A stretch of DNA of 57,121 nt from Betaproteobacteria bacterium (GCA_018970865.1 JAGWVN010000011.1:1-57121), one strand, 5' to 3'. Counted from the stretch's first letter, positions 35,374 through 44,830 are shown. Program-made: numbers and translations. Notes: generated by a model not told the origin, from the sequence alone.

Positions 35374-37004
35374 AGCGACGAGTCCGGGGCGCATGACGGA
35401 AACCGCACCGTGAACACCGCGCCCGTGTGGCTGCCCGTGGGCGGCGCTGCCTCGGCCGATCGGCATCCGGTTGGCTCGCCGCCCCCCACGCTGACCTGCG
35501 CGCCGTGCTGCCGCGCGATCTCGCGCACGATCGCCAGGCCGAGGCCGCTGCCTTCGGTGCCGGAGCCGAGCACGCGATAGAAGCGCTCGAACACCAGCGA
35601 GCGCTCCGCGAGCGCGATGCCCGGCCCGTTGTCTTCCACCTCGACAACGAGATCGGCATCGTCCCGGCGCCGGCGCACCGTCACGCGGCCGCCGGCCGGG
35701 GTGTAGCGCAGGGCGTTGTCGATCAGGTTGTTGAACAGCTCGCGCAGCAGGATGGGGTTGCCGTCGATCCGGCCTGGCTGGTCGTCGTCCTCCAGGCCGA
35801 AGTCGATGCCGCGGGCGAGCGCGGCATCGGCCCAGTCGGTGACCACCTCGCGCAGCAGCGGGCCGAGATCGATCGGCTGCAGCGCGCCCGCCACCGGCTG
35901 GTTCTCGGTGCGGGCCAGCGCCAGCAGCTGGCTGATGAGGTGCGCGGCGCGCCCTGACGAGATGGCCAGCTGCTCGAGGCTGCGGCGCAGCTGGGCGGGG
36001 TCGGTCTCACGCAGCGCCAGTTCGGCCTGGGTGCGCAGCCCGGCCAGCGGGGTCTTCATCTGGTGTGCCGCGTCGGCGATGAAGCGCTGCTGGGCGCCGA
36101 TCCGGTCATCGAGCCGCGTGAGCAGCTCATTGAAGGCGTCGACCAGCGGCGCGATCTCGGCCGGCACGCCGCCGCGGTCGATCGGCGACAGGTCGTCGGG
36201 CCGTCGGTCGTGCAGGCGCTGACGCACGCGTTGCAGCGGCGAGAGTCCCCGCGACAGTCCGAACCAGACCAGCCCGACAGCCAGCGGCAGGATCACGAAC
36301 TGCGGAAAGATCACGCCCTTGATGATCTCGTTGGCCAGGCGGTCGCGGGCCTGCTCGGTCTCGGCCACCTGCACCAGCAGCGTGGGCGCGGCGCCCTCGG
36401 TCTCCTCGACCTGCACATGGGTGTAGGCGATGCGCACCTCCTCGCCGCTGAGCTGGTCGTTGCGCAGCTTGATCACCCCGATCTCGGGGAAGTCGTACAG
36501 CGAGGGTGGCGGCAGATCGGCCTCGCCGCGCAGCATCTCGCCGTCGCTCGCGATGATCTGGAACCAGACCCGCCCTTCGCCATCCACCGGCAGCAGGCTG
36601 CGCAGCTGCTGCGCCTGAGGCAGCGGTCCGCCCTCCATGTAGATGCGGGCCTGCTGCGCGAGCACGGTGGCGTGGTCGATCAGCGCGCGATCGAAGGGCG
36701 CGTCGGCCAGGGATCGGGCGACCACGAAGGTCACCGCCACCGAGAGCGGCCACAGCAGCAGCAGTGGCGCGAGCATCCAGTCGAGAATCTCGCCGAACAG
36801 CGAGCGCTGCCCGGCGGAATCCAGGGGGTCGGCGGGCGCCGCGTCGGCCGGTCTGTCGGGCGAATCCGTCGGCAGCGGCAGGGCGGGGCGGGGGGAAGAC
36901 TCGTGCGTGGCGAGCAGGTCGCGGAACACCGAGCCGGTGCCCGACGAGGCCTTGCCGCCCCTGGCGGCTGCCGGCCGCTCGGCGCCCGCCATCGGCGGAC
37001 TCAT
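35370..37004 (-). CDS. Sensor histidine kinase (TctE/QseC-like, 2CSK_N sensor domain)
   Basis: A 544-residue membrane sensor kinase. Residues 1-76 form an unusually long Pro/Ala-rich cytoplasmic lead. TM1 is at about 77-97, followed by a periplasmic 2CSK_N-type domain ('IYMEGGPLPQAQQLRSLLPV', 'VWFQIIASDGEMLRGEADLP') and TM2 at about 231-250. The H-box is 'FIADAAHQMKTPLAGLRTQA' (His314), the N-box is 'LFNNLIDNALRYTPAG', and the G-boxes are 'VEDNGPGIALAE' and 'GSGLGLAIVREIA'. The ATG overlaps the response-regulator stop. By family, and with a Bug-type binding protein nearby, control of carboxylate uptake is a plausible role. Confidence 0.94.
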   Translation of the reverse strand: MSPPMAGAERPAAARGGKASSGTGSVFRDLLATHESSPRPALPLPTDSPDRPADAAPADPLDSAGQRSLFGEILDWMLAPLLLLWPLSVAVTFVVARSLADAPFDRALIDHATVLAQQARIYMEGGPLPQAQQLRSLLPVDGEGRVWFQIIASDGEMLRGEADLPPPSLYDFPEIGVIKLRNDQLSGEEVRIAYTHVQVEETEGAAPTLLVQVAETEQARDRLANEIIKGVIFPQFVILPLAVGLVWFGLSRGLSPLQRVRQRLHDRRPDDLSPIDRGGVPAEIAPLVDAFNELLTRLDDRIGAQQRFIADAAHQMKTPLAGLRTQAELALRETDPAQLRRSLEQLAISSGRAAHLISQLLALARTENQPVAGALQPIDLGPLLREVVTDWADAALARGIDFGLEDDDQPGRIDGNPILLRELFNNLIDNALRYTPAGGRVTVRRRRDDADLVVEVEDNGPGIALAERSLVFERFYRVLGSGTEGSGLGLAIVREIARQHGAQVSVGGGEPTGCRSAEAAPPTGSHTGAVFTVRFPSCAPDSSL

Positions 37005-37687
37005 CCGGCGAGCTTGCCGTCGGCGGGGCGTTCCAGGCAGTAGCCGAGGCCGCGCACCGTGGCGATGCGCACGCCGCCGCCCTCGATCTTGCGGCGCAGC
37101 CGATGCATGTAGACCTCGATCGCGTTGTGGCTGACCTCCTCGCCCCACTCGCAGAGGTGGCTCACGATCTGTTCCTTGCTCACCAGCCTGCCGATGCGCT
37201 GCAGCAGGATCTCGAGCAGGCCCACCTCCCGCGCCGAGAGCTCGAGCGGCTGTTCGTTGAGGAAGGCCATGCGCCCGGTCTGGTCGTACAGCAGCGGCCC
37301 GCAGCGCAGCTGCGAGGAGCTCGCGCCGGCGCGGCGACGGGACAGCGCCCGGACCCGCGCCTCGAGCTCGCTCAGGGCAAAGGGCTTGGCCATGTAGTCA
37401 TCAGCGCCAAGGTCCAGCCCCTGCACCCGCTGGGCGACCGAGTCGGCGGCGGTGAGGATCAGCACCGGCACATCCTGGTTGCGGGCCCGCAGCCTGCGCA
37501 GCACCTCCAGGCCGTTCATCTGCGGCAGGCCGATGTCGAGGATGAGCAGGTCGTAGTCATGCAGGGTGAGGGCCGCGTCGGCCTGGCTGCCATCGGCGAC
37601 ATGGTCGACGGCATTGCCCGAGCCGCGCAGCGATCGGCAAAGGCCATCGGCCAGCACGGCATCGTCTTCGGCAAGCAGGATTCGCAT
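37001..37687 (-). CDS. OmpR-family response regulator (TctD/QseB-like)
   Basis: A 228-residue regulator. The receiver domain starts 'MRILLAEDDAVLADGLCRSL', with the phosphoacceptor in 'YDLLILDIGLPQMNGLEVLR' (Asp near 51) and 'LDLGADDYMAKPFALSELEA' near its end. The C-terminal winged helix has 'LELSAREVGLLEILLQRIGR' and 'NAIEVYMHRLRRKIEGGGVR'. It is upstream of, and overlaps by ATGA, its cognate kinase. Targets are not proven; the divergent bug gene 1.75 kb upstream is a candidate. Confidence 0.95.
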   Translation of the reverse strand: MRILLAEDDAVLADGLCRSLRGSGNAVDHVADGSQADAALTLHDYDLLILDIGLPQMNGLEVLRRLRARNQDVPVLILTAADSVAQRVQGLDLGADDYMAKPFALSELEARVRALSRRRAGASSSQLRCGPLLYDQTGRMAFLNEQPLELSAREVGLLEILLQRIGRLVSKEQIVSHLCEWGEEVSHNAIEVYMHRLRRKIEGGGVRIATVRGLGYCLERPADGKLAG

Positions 37688-37777
37688 GTGTCTTCCGCTC
37701 GGGACGGTCTGCCGGCGGACCCGGCCGGCGAGGGCGTTGCAGGCCGGGTCGAGTGTAGGAAGGCGCGACGCGGGCGG

Positions 37778-38623
37778 TCAATCACCCCCGGTATCACGAA
37801 CCCGCCTGGCAACCGCCACGCGCAGCGCATCCCGCGTGTCGCGGGCGGCCTGACGCGCAGCCTCGGCGAAGTCCTCGCCGCTGCTGGCATACAGGATGGC
37901 ACGCGAGGAATTCACCATCATGCCCAGACCGTCTTCGCGGCACCCGGCCATCACGGTGGCTTCGATGTCGCCGCCCTGCGCGCCGATGCCCGGGACGAGC
38001 AGCGGCATGTCGCCAACCAGCGCGCGCACCCGGCGCAGTTCGTCGGGCACGGTGGCGCCCACCACCAGCCCGGTCTGGCCGTGCGGATTCCAGCGCTCGG
38101 CGGCGAGCCGGGCCACCCGCTCGTAGAGCCGCTCGCCGGGGGCGACCTCGAGCGACTGCAGATCGGCGCCGCCGATATTGGAGGTGCGGCACAGCAGGAT
38201 CACCCCGCGGTCGGGCCACTGAAGCCAGGGCTCGATGGAGTCGGTGCCCATGTAGGGGCTGAGCGTGACCGCGTCTGCGCGATAGCGCTCGAAGGCCTCG
38301 CGGGCGTAGCGCTCGGCGGTGGAGCCGATGTCGCCCCGCTTGGCGTCGAGCACCACCGGGATTCCGGGATGCCGGGTGTGGATGTGCGCGATCAGCGCCT
38401 GCAGCTGGTCTTCGGCCTGGTGGGCGGCGAAATAGGCGATCTGCGGCTTGAAGGCGCAGACCAGATCGGCGGTGGCGTCGACGATCGCCCGGCAGAACGC
38501 GAGGATGCCGTCGGGGCGAGCCTGCAGCCCGAGGGGCATGCGCGCGACATCGGGGTCGAGCCCGACGCACAGCAGCGAGCCCGAACCGCGCCAGGCGCTG
38601 CCCAGCTTGTCGATGAATGACAC
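37778..38623 (-). CDS. pyrF: Orotidine 5'-phosphate decarboxylase (type 2)
   Basis: PyrF (281 residues) makes UMP from OMP, the last step of de novo pyrimidine synthesis. '[17 protein letters not shown]' and '[13 protein letters not shown]' open the barrel. The catalytic motif is '[20 protein letters not shown]' with Asp-x-Lys-x-x-x-Asp. '[20 protein letters not shown]' and '[10 protein letters not shown]' are the phosphate-binding loops. The length identifies the longer type 2 family rather than the E. coli type. It is followed 90 bases on by the response regulator and preceded by the transglutaminase-like gene. Confidence 0.95.
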   Translation of the reverse strand: MSFIDKLGSAWRGSGSLLCVGLDPDVARMPLGLQARPDGILAFCRAIVDATADLVCAFKPQIAYFAAHQAEDQLQALIAHIHTRHPGIPVVLDAKRGDIGSTAERYAREAFERYRADAVTLSPYMGTDSIEPWLQWPDRGVILLCRTSNIGGADLQSLEVAPGERLYERVARLAAERWNPHGQTGLVVGATVPDELRRVRALVGDMPLLVPGIGAQGGDIEATVMAGCREDGLGMMVNSSRAILYASSGEDFAEAARQAARDTRDALRVAVARRVRDTGGD

Positions 38624-38641
38624 GGTGTGCGCTCCGATGGG

Positions 38642-39352
38642 TCAGGCGAAGGCATCGTCGGCGGGCGCGCCGCCGGCGCTTCGGGCCCTGGCGCGGGCGA
38701 GGATGCCCGGGTAATGCCGCTGGAAGTCGGCGACGATCTGCGACAGCGGCAGGTCGGACCAGGTGCCGTGATCGGCGAGGTACTGCATGTGCCGCCTCCC
38801 GTGGGCGTCGTGTTCCTGGTAGAGCGCGTGCTCGTGACCGTCGAACTCGGTGGGCCGCACGCCGAAGCGGGTGCACAGTTCGATGTTGAAGGCCGGCACC
38901 GCCTTCACCCAGCGGCCCTCGACGAACAGCGCGGTGTAGCCGTGGTCGTAGAACACATCCGTGCCCATGGTCTCGCGCAGTTTCTCGGTGTTCAGGTGGT
39001 TGACCACATCGGCGAGGCCGATGGCCGAGGGGATGCCGGCGGCGCGGGCGCAGGCCGCCAGCAGGCCCGCCTTGGGCACGCACCAGCCGCGGGTCGCGGC
39101 GATCACGGCGCTGGCGCGGTATGCGGCCGGCTCGAACACCAGGCCGTAGGGGTCGTAGCGGATGCGGTCGCGGACCGCGTAGAAGAGCGCCACCGCGCGA
39201 GCGCGGGCATCGGACGCGCCCGCGATGGCGCTCGCCACGAAGGCCTGAACGGTCGGGTGATTCGCGTCGAGGAAATCGGTGGGTTCGAGATAGACCGACA
39301 GATCGCCGCCCGCTGGCGGCAGGTCGGGCAGATGCAGGTTGGGCTGGGACAA
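38642..39352 (-). CDS. Transglutaminase-like superfamily protein
   Basis: A 236-residue protein with a papain-like transglutaminase core. The nucleophile is in 'TRGWCVPKAGLLAACARAAG' and the histidine in 'FYDHGYTALFVEGRWVKAVP'. The third position is filled by 'PAFNIELC', Asn rather than a clear Asp. I start at TTG 39350-39352 (TTG-TCC-CAG) because GGAG lies nine bases upstream and upstream frame residues look non-coding. It ends 18 bases before pyrF and is divergent from the bug gene. Whether it is a protease, amidase or transglutaminase is open. Confidence 0.82.
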   Translation of the reverse strand: MSQPNLHLPDLPPAGGDLSVYLEPTDFLDANHPTVQAFVASAIAGASDARARAVALFYAVRDRIRYDPYGLVFEPAAYRASAVIAATRGWCVPKAGLLAACARAAGIPSAIGLADVVNHLNTEKLRETMGTDVFYDHGYTALFVEGRWVKAVPAFNIELCTRFGVRPTEFDGHEHALYQEHDAHGRRHMQYLADHGTWSDLPLSQIVADFQRHYPGILARARARSAGGAPADDAFA

Positions 39353-39379
39353 AGGCGCTGCTCCGGACAGGGATGCCGG

Positions 39380-39407
39380 CCCGATCGGGTCGTCGGCTCG
39401 ACATAAT
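39380..39407 (+). promoter_or_regulatory. Palindrome and -10-like element upstream of the bug gene
   Basis: The perfect palindrome CCCGATCGGG (39380-39389) lies 12 bases before CATAAT (39402-39407) in the 85-base divergent gap. It is placed where a regulator would act on the bug promoter, near the -35. There is no TTGACA-like box, which would fit an activated promoter. The regulator is not known. Confidence 0.4.
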
Positions 39408-39437
39408 AAGGGGATACCCAACCGCAGGAGACCCGCG

Positions 39438-40424
39438 ATGATCCGTTCCCTCGTGCGCGCCGGCGCACTGCTCGCCCTGGCTGGCAGCCTCGCCATGCCC
39501 ATGGCTGCACAGGCTCAGGCCTATCCCACCAAGCCGATCTCGCTGGTCGTGCCCTTCGCAGCCGGCGGCCCCACCGATGTGGTTGCCCGCACCCTCGCCG
39601 CCGCCATGACCCGACTGCTCGGCCAGTCGGTGGTGGTCGAGAACACCACCGGCGCCGGCGGGACAATCGCCGCCAATCGCGTTGCGAAGGCCGCGCCTGA
39701 CGGCTATACCGTCCTCATCCACCACAACGGCATGGCCACCGCGGTCGGCCTGTACCGCAAGCTCGCCTACAACCCCCAGGAAGACTTCGAGTTCGTGGGG
39801 CAGGTGGCCGATGTGCCCATGACCCTGCTCGGCCGCAAGACCCTGCCGCCGAACAACCTCGGCGAGCTCATCACCTACCTGCGCGCCAACCGTGACAAGG
39901 TCACCCTGGCCAATGCCGGTCTCGGCGCGGTCTCGCACCTGTGCGGCATGCTGTTCCAGAAGGCCATCGGGGTCGACCTGGTGACCGTTCCCTACAAGGG
40001 CACCGCGCCGGCCATGACCGACCTGCTCGGCGGTCAGGTGGACGTGCTCTGCGACCAGACCACCCAGACCCTGCCGCAGATCGCGGCCGGCACCGTCAAG
40101 CTCTACGGCGTGACCGCGCCCTCGCGGATCGCCTCGCTGCCCAACGCGCCCACCCTCGCCGAGAGCGGCCTCAAGGACTTCCAGGTGGTGGTCTGGCACG
40201 GGGTGTACCTGCCCAAGGGCACGCCGCGGCCGGTGATCGATCGCCTGAATGGCGCGCTGCAGGCCGCGCTCAAGGATCCCGAGGTGCGGCGCAAGCTCAC
40301 CGAACTCGGCGCCGAGATCGTGCCCACCGAGAAGCAGACTCCCGAGGCGCTGCGCGGCTGGCTCAAGGCCGAGATCGATCGCTGGACGCCGATCATCCGC
40401 GCCGCAGGCGCCTACGCCGACTGA
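39438..40424 (+). CDS. Bug-family tripartite tricarboxylate transporter substrate-binding protein
   Basis: A 328-residue periplasmic binding protein of the Bug/TctC family, highly expanded in Burkholderiales. AGGAG lies eight bases before the ATG. The signal peptide ends at MAAQAQA. The mature start 'YPTKPISLVVPFAAGGPTDV' and the later 'VENTTGAGGTIAANRVAKAA' and 'PDGYTVLIHHNG' are Bug signatures. Ligands are typically di- or tricarboxylates or aromatic acids. No TctA/TctB membrane genes are adjacent, so it is an orphan component. Its end overlaps the RoxA-like gene on the other strand by 13 bases. Confidence 0.94.
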   Translation: MIRSLVRAGALLALAGSLAMPMAAQAQAYPTKPISLVVPFAAGGPTDVVARTLAAAMTRLLGQSVVVENTTGAGGTIAANRVAKAAPDGYTVLIHHNGMATAVGLYRKLAYNPQEDFEFVGQVADVPMTLLGRKTLPPNNLGELITYLRANRDKVTLANAGLGAVSHLCGMLFQKAIGVDLVTVPYKGTAPAMTDLLGGQVDVLCDQTTQTLPQIAAGTVKLYGVTAPSRIASLPNAPTLAESGLKDFQVVVWHGVYLPKGTPRPVIDRLNGALQAALKDPEVRRKLTELGAEIVPTEKQTPEALRGWLKAEIDRWTPIIRAAGAYAD

Positions 40425-41611
40425 CCCCTGCGCGAGTTGTCGCGGGCTGGCAGCTGCAGCCAGCCCGCGGCATACCAGTCGTGCAGCAGCCCGGCGAGCG
40501 CCGAGTCGGCGGCCACGCCGGTGAGCCGGCCTGGCTCGAGTCCGCGCTGATCCGCCAGGCGGCGCAGCAACCCGCGCGATCCGGCGTCCGGGATCACCGA
40601 CTCGCCGTTGATGAACAGCCGTGAGCCCCGCCAGGCGAGGCGGCTGCGCCGGTCGGCCACCAGGCCCTGGGTCTGCGCCCGCGCCCACCAGCGCGGCAGG
40701 GCCGGCACCCGGGCGGGCGGCTCGAACCAGACCTGCGGCTTGGGTTCGGTCAGGAAACGCCCCAGATAGTCGTCGATCTGCGCCTGCGTCGGTCGCCAGG
40801 CTGACAGCCAGGCCGTCATCGAGTCGGCCAGCGGCTCCGGGATGCGGCCAGGCTGGCGGGTGGCCGACAGACCCGGGTCGGTGTGTCGCGGGTCAGGCCC
40901 GCCCGGCTGGTCGGCGCAATCGGCCAGAAAGCCGCGCAGGAGTTCGTGCCGCGAGGGGGCGCGGAAACCCACCGAGCAGGTCATGCACTCGCCCTCGGCG
41001 GTGCCCTCGTGGGCCCAGTGCGGCGGCAGGTAGAGCATGTCGCCGGGCTCGAGCACCCAGGTCTCGGTGGGCTCGAACTGCGCCAGGATGCGCAGCGGCG
41101 CGTCCGGCAGCAGGGCGCGCGGGCCCGGTGGCGCGATGCGCCAGCGGCGTCGGCCCTGTACCTGCACGAGGAAGACATCGTACGAATCGGTGTGCGGACC
41201 CACGCCCCCGCCGTCGGAGGCCCAGCTGATCATCAGGTCATCGAGCCGCGCGTCGGGCAGGAAGCGGAAGCGATCGAGCAGCGCGCGCGCCGCGGGCGCA
41301 TGCAGGTCCATGCCCTGCACCAGCAGGGTCCATTGGCGTTGCCGAGTGTCGGGCAGGCTCGAGGCCTCGATCGGGCCATGGCTGACCTGCCAGCGTCGCC
41401 CCTGTCGGCTCACCAGGCGCGATTCCACATCGTCGCGAGCGGCCATCGCGAAGAGCGCGTCGCGCGACACCGGCGGGGTGATTCCCGGAATGGCGTTTCT
41501 CACCAGCAGGGGGCGTCGTTGCCACTGCCGGCGCATGAAGTGGTCTACACTGACTTCGCCCAGCGGCGGTGGGTGGTTGCGCGTCGATCTCGAATACAGG
41601 GAGCAGGGCAT
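40412..41611 (-). CDS. Cupin/JmjC-type ribosomal oxygenase (RoxA/YcfD-like)
   Basis: A protein of about 399 residues of the ROX family, Fe(II)/2-oxoglutarate oxygenases whose E. coli member hydroxylates an arginine of ribosomal protein L16. The iron ligands are visible: His and Asp in 'GGVGPHTDSYDVFLVQVQG', and the second His in 'MLYLPPHWAHEGTAEGECMT'. The N-terminal 'FMRRQWQRRPLLVRNAIPG' matches the family. The start is uncertain; I use ATG 41609-41611, whose CATG is shared with the divergent FKBP start. ATGs at 41629 and 41638 are alternatives, and none has a clear ribosome site. The C-terminus overlaps the bug gene end. Confidence 0.9.
   Translation of the reverse strand: MPCSLYSRSTRNHPPPLGEVSVDHFMRRQWQRRPLLVRNAIPGITPPVSRDALFAMAARDDVESRLVSRQGRRWQVSHGPIEASSLPDTRQRQWTLLVQGMDLHAPAARALLDRFRFLPDARLDDLMISWASDGGGVGPHTDSYDVFLVQVQGRRRWRIAPPGPRALLPDAPLRILAQFEPTETWVLEPGDMLYLPPHWAHEGTAEGECMTCSVGFRAPSRHELLRGFLADCADQPGGPDPRHTDPGLSATRQPGRIPEPLADSMTAWLSAWRPTQAQIDDYLGRFLTEPKPQVWFEPPARVPALPRWWARAQTQGLVADRRSRLAWRGSRLFINGESVIPDAGSRGLLRRLADQRGLEPGRLTGVAADSALAGLLHDWYAAGWLQLPARDNSRRGQSA
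40441..40469. other. Strong inverted repeat inside the RoxA-like gene, just past the bug stop
   Basis: A perfect 11-bp stem (CGCGGGCTGGC with GCCAGCCCGCG) and a 7-base loop begin 17 bases after the bug stop codon. They lie within the last codons of the convergent RoxA-like gene. It could end bug transcription, but no T-run follows. Confidence 0.45.
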
Positions 41612-42158
41612 GGGCGTGGGTGATGGCATGTGGGTCACGGTGCGCTATCGGCTGTTCGATTCCCAGGGTGAAGCGGTCGAAGACGCCGAGCGCGAGCTCA
41701 CCTATCTGCATGGCGGCTTCGGGTCGGTGTTCCCCAAGATCGAGGCTGCGCTCGCCGGGCATGAGGCGGGCTATGCCACCTCGGTGTACCTCCAGCCCGA
41801 AGACGGTTTCGGCGATTATGATGCCGAGCTCGTGAATCTCGCGCCGCGCGCCGAATTCCCGGAGCAGCTCGAGGTCGGCATGACCTTCGAGAGCCTCGGC
41901 GACGGCGAGGACGAACGCAACGGCATCTTCACCGTCACCGATTTCAACGAGGAATCGGTCGTGCTCGATGGCAATCATCCCCTGGCCGGCATGGCCCTGC
42001 GCTTCGATCTCCGGATCATCGAGGTACGCGAGGCCTCCGAGGAGGAGATCGAGCAGGAGCGTCGCATGGCCCTGGAGGGCGATGGCGGGCTCGACCTTGG
42101 CGGTCTGCTCGACGAGGCCGAGTCCGCCTCCCCGCTCGATCGCTCGCGGCTGCACTAG
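41610..42158 (+). CDS. FKBP-type (SlyD-like) peptidyl-prolyl isomerase
   Basis: A 182-residue SlyD-type FKBP with an insert-in-flap chaperone domain. The FKBP part opens '[20 protein letters not shown]' and has '[20 protein letters not shown]'. The flap region is '[20 protein letters not shown]', and '[20 protein letters not shown]' returns to the FKBP fold. The acidic C-terminal tail lacks the His-rich metal-binding stretch of E. coli SlyD. AGGGAG precedes the ATG. The start CATG is shared with the divergent RoxA-like gene and the stop CTAG with the convergent mutS. Confidence 0.92.
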   Translation: MGVGDGMWVTVRYRLFDSQGEAVEDAERELTYLHGGFGSVFPKIEAALAGHEAGYATSVYLQPEDGFGDYDAELVNLAPRAEFPEQLEVGMTFESLGDGEDERNGIFTVTDFNEESVVLDGNHPLAGMALRFDLRIIEVREASEEEIEQERRMALEGDGGLDLGGLLDEAESASPLDRSRLH

Positions 42159-44830
42159 CCGCCCGACCCGTCTCCGGCCAGCGCGGCCCGCCAGCGATAG
42201 ATCAGATCGAGCGCCTCGCGCGGGCTGATTTCGTCGGGCCGAAGGGCTTGCAGCGCCTGCGCCACGGCGTGCAGCGCGGGGTCGGGCGCAGGGGCGGAAT
42301 CCGGCATCGCCGGCTCGAAGGGTTCAGCGGGCGTGCCGGCATCGGCAAACAGATCGATCTGCGCGTCATCGGCTCGCGACTGGCTCTCCAGCGCCTCGAG
42401 CACCTGCGCGGCCGCCCTGACCACGGGCGCCGGCAGGCCGGCGAGCCGGGCCACCTGCAGGCCGTGGCTGCGGCTGGCCGGGCCGTCCTTCACCTCGTGC
42501 AGGAAGGCGATGCCGCCGCGGTGCTCCACCGCTGAAAGATGCCGGTTGATCACCCCGGCATGGCGCTGCGCGAGCCGGGTGAGCTCGAAATAATGGGTGG
42601 CGAACAGCGTGAAGGCCCGGTTGTGGGTGATCAGGCGCGAAGCGATCGCCTGCGCGAGCGACAGGCCGTCGAAGGTGGAGGTGCCGCGCCCGATCTCGTC
42701 CATCAGGACCAGTGACTGATCGGTGGCCGCGTTCAGGATGGCCGCGGCCTCGGTCATCTCGACCATGAAGGTCGAACGCCCGCCGGCGAGATCGTCGGAG
42801 GCGCCGATGCGGGTGAAGATGCGGTCGATCGGGCCCAGCCGGCAGACATCGGCCGGCACCCAGCTGCCGCAGTAGGCAAGCAGCACGATCAGCGCGGTCT
42901 GGCGCATGTAGGTGGACTTGCCGCCCATGTTCGGCCCGGTGAGCACCACCATGCGCTGTCGTTCGTCGAGCACGCAGTCGTTGGGCACGAAGCGCTCCAC
43001 GCCGGCCTGCACCACCGGGTGGCGCCCGGCGCGGATCTCGATGCCCGGCATCGCGCTGAACTGCGGCGCCACCCAGCCCAGCGCGAGCGCGCGGCGGGCC
43101 AGCGTGGCCAGCACATCCACCTCGGCCACCGCGCGGCCGATCGCCTGCCAGGCCGGCACCCAGGCCGACAGGGCTTCCAGCAGGCTCTCGTAGAGCTCGC
43201 GCTCGCGGGCCAGCGCCCGTTCGCGGGCCGACAGCGCCTTGTCCTCGAAGGCCTTGAGCTCCGGGGTGATGTAGCGCTCGGCATTCTTCAGGGTCTGGCG
43301 GCGCCGGTAGTCGGTGGGCACCTTGTCGGCCTGGCCGTGCGTGATCTCGATGAAGAAGCCCTGCACGCTGTTGAATCCCACCCGCAGATTGGCGATGCCG
43401 GTGCGGGCCCGCTCGCGCTGCTCCATGGCGGCGAGGAAGTCGTCGCAGCCGGCATCGATGCCGCGCAGCTCGTCGAGCAGCGCGTCATGGCCGTCGCGGA
43501 ACACCCCGCCGTCGCGGGCGAGCGCGGCCGGCTCGTCGAGCAGCGCGGCCCGCAGCAGGGCCAGGGCCTCGTCGGGCGGCTGCAGCGCGGCCACCGCGTC
43601 GGCAAAGCCCGCTGCCGGCGCGAGCAGCCGGGCGAGCTCGCGCACGGTGTCGCCGGCATCGCGCAGCGCGGCGAGTTCGCGTGGCCGGGCATTGCGCAGC
43701 GCGATCCGCGCGGCCACGCGCTCGAAGTCGACGCAGCGGGCCAGCACCGGCGCCAGCGACTCGGCCAGGCCCGCAGTGAGCTCGCCGATGCGCTGGTGGC
43801 GTTGCGCGGCCGCCGCCTGGGAGCGCAGCGGCGCTTGCAGCCAGGCCCGCAGCCGCCGCGCGCCGGCGCTGGTGGCGCAGTGGTCCAGGAGCGAGAGCAG
43901 GGTGGGCGCGGGCTCGCCGCGCAGGGTTTCGATGATCTCGAGATTGCGGCGCGCGGCCGGGTCGAGCACCAGCAGCGTGTCGCCGTGATGCACCCGCAGG
44001 CCCTGCAGGTGCGAGGGGTCGCGCCCCTGGGTGCGGGCCGCGTAGGTCACCAGGGCGCCTGCTGCGCCGATGGCCACGGGCGTTTGGTCGGCGCCGAATC
44101 CCGCGAGATCGGCGACCTGCAGCAGCTCGCTCAGCTGCCGGCGCGCCCGGGTGTCATCGAATTGCCAGTCGGGCGCCCGGGCCAGTGCGAGCCCACGCAG
44201 CACATCGGCCGCGCCCAGCGTGCCCAGGACCTGGGCCGGGTCGAAGGATTCGGGGCAGAGCAGCTCCGCGGGCCGCAGCCGCTCGATCTCGGCGGCGAAG
44301 CCGGCCGCATCGGTCTGGGCCAGCCAGCATTCGCCGCTGGCAAGCGACAGCCAGGCCAGACCCATGAGCCTGCCCTGCGGCAGCGCCGCCATCAGCATGC
44401 GCTCCTCGCGCTCGGGCAGCAGCGAGGCATCGGTGAGCGTGCCCGGGGTGACGATGCGGATCACGCGCCGTTCCACCGGACCCTTGCTCGTGGCCGGGTC
44501 GCCGATCTGCTCGCAGATGGCCACCGACTCGCCCAGCCGCACCAGGCGGGCAAGGTACTGCTCGGCCGAGTGCACCGGCACGCCGGCCATCGGAATGGGC
44601 TGGCCGGCCGACACGCCCCGCCGCGTGAGCGTGATGCCGAGCAGCCGCGCGGCGCGCTGGGCGTCGTCGAAGAACAGCTCGTAGAAGTCGCCCATGCGGT
44701 AGAACAGCAGCCGCTCGGCATGCTCGGCCTTGATGCGCAGGTACTGCTGCATCATCGGCGTGTGGGCGCCGAGTTCGGTCTCGGCGCCAGGGGCGGGGCT
44801 GGGGGTCAAGGGCGGGCCGTCGGCGGACAT
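42155..44830 (-). CDS. mutS: DNA mismatch repair protein MutS
   Basis: MutS (891 residues) recognises mismatches and starts methyl-directed repair. The mismatch-binding Phe-x-Glu motif is in '[20 protein letters not shown]'. The core and clamp are complete ('[20 protein letters not shown]'). The ATPase has Walker A '[20 protein letters not shown]' and Walker B '[20 protein letters not shown]', with the signature '[17 protein letters not shown]'. The C-terminus has '[12 protein letters not shown]'. Its stop codon shares CTAG with the end of the FKBP gene. It is 34 bases downstream of a VOC protein gene. Confidence 0.98.
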   Translation of the reverse strand: MSADGPPLTPSPAPGAETELGAHTPMMQQYLRIKAEHAERLLFYRMGDFYELFFDDAQRAARLLGITLTRRGVSAGQPIPMAGVPVHSAEQYLARLVRLGESVAICEQIGDPATSKGPVERRVIRIVTPGTLTDASLLPEREERMLMAALPQGRLMGLAWLSLASGECWLAQTDAAGFAAEIERLRPAELLCPESFDPAQVLGTLGAADVLRGLALARAPDWQFDDTRARRQLSELLQVADLAGFGADQTPVAIGAAGALVTYAARTQGRDPSHLQGLRVHHGDTLLVLDPAARRNLEIIETLRGEPAPTLLSLLDHCATSAGARRLRAWLQAPLRSQAAAAQRHQRIGELTAGLAESLAPVLARCVDFERVAARIALRNARPRELAALRDAGDTVRELARLLAPAAGFADAVAALQPPDEALALLRAALLDEPAALARDGGVFRDGHDALLDELRGIDAGCDDFLAAMEQRERARTGIANLRVGFNSVQGFFIEITHGQADKVPTDYRRRQTLKNAERYITPELKAFEDKALSARERALARERELYESLLEALSAWVPAWQAIGRAVAEVDVLATLARRALALGWVAPQFSAMPGIEIRAGRHPVVQAGVERFVPNDCVLDERQRMVVLTGPNMGGKSTYMRQTALIVLLAYCGSWVPADVCRLGPIDRIFTRIGASDDLAGGRSTFMVEMTEAAAILNAATDQSLVLMDEIGRGTSTFDGLSLAQAIASRLITHNRAFTLFATHYFELTRLAQRHAGVINRHLSAVEHRGGIAFLHEVKDGPASRSHGLQVARLAGLPAPVVRAAAQVLEALESQSRADDAQIDLFADAGTPAEPFEPAMPDSAPAPDPALHAVAQALQALRPDEISPREALDLIYRWRAALAGDGSGG

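Noticed and set aside
37794-40688. A 964-codon minus-strand open frame across pyrF, the transglutaminase-like gene and bug
   Set aside because: It conflicts with well-supported genes on both strands and gives low-complexity Arg/Pro/Gly sequence.
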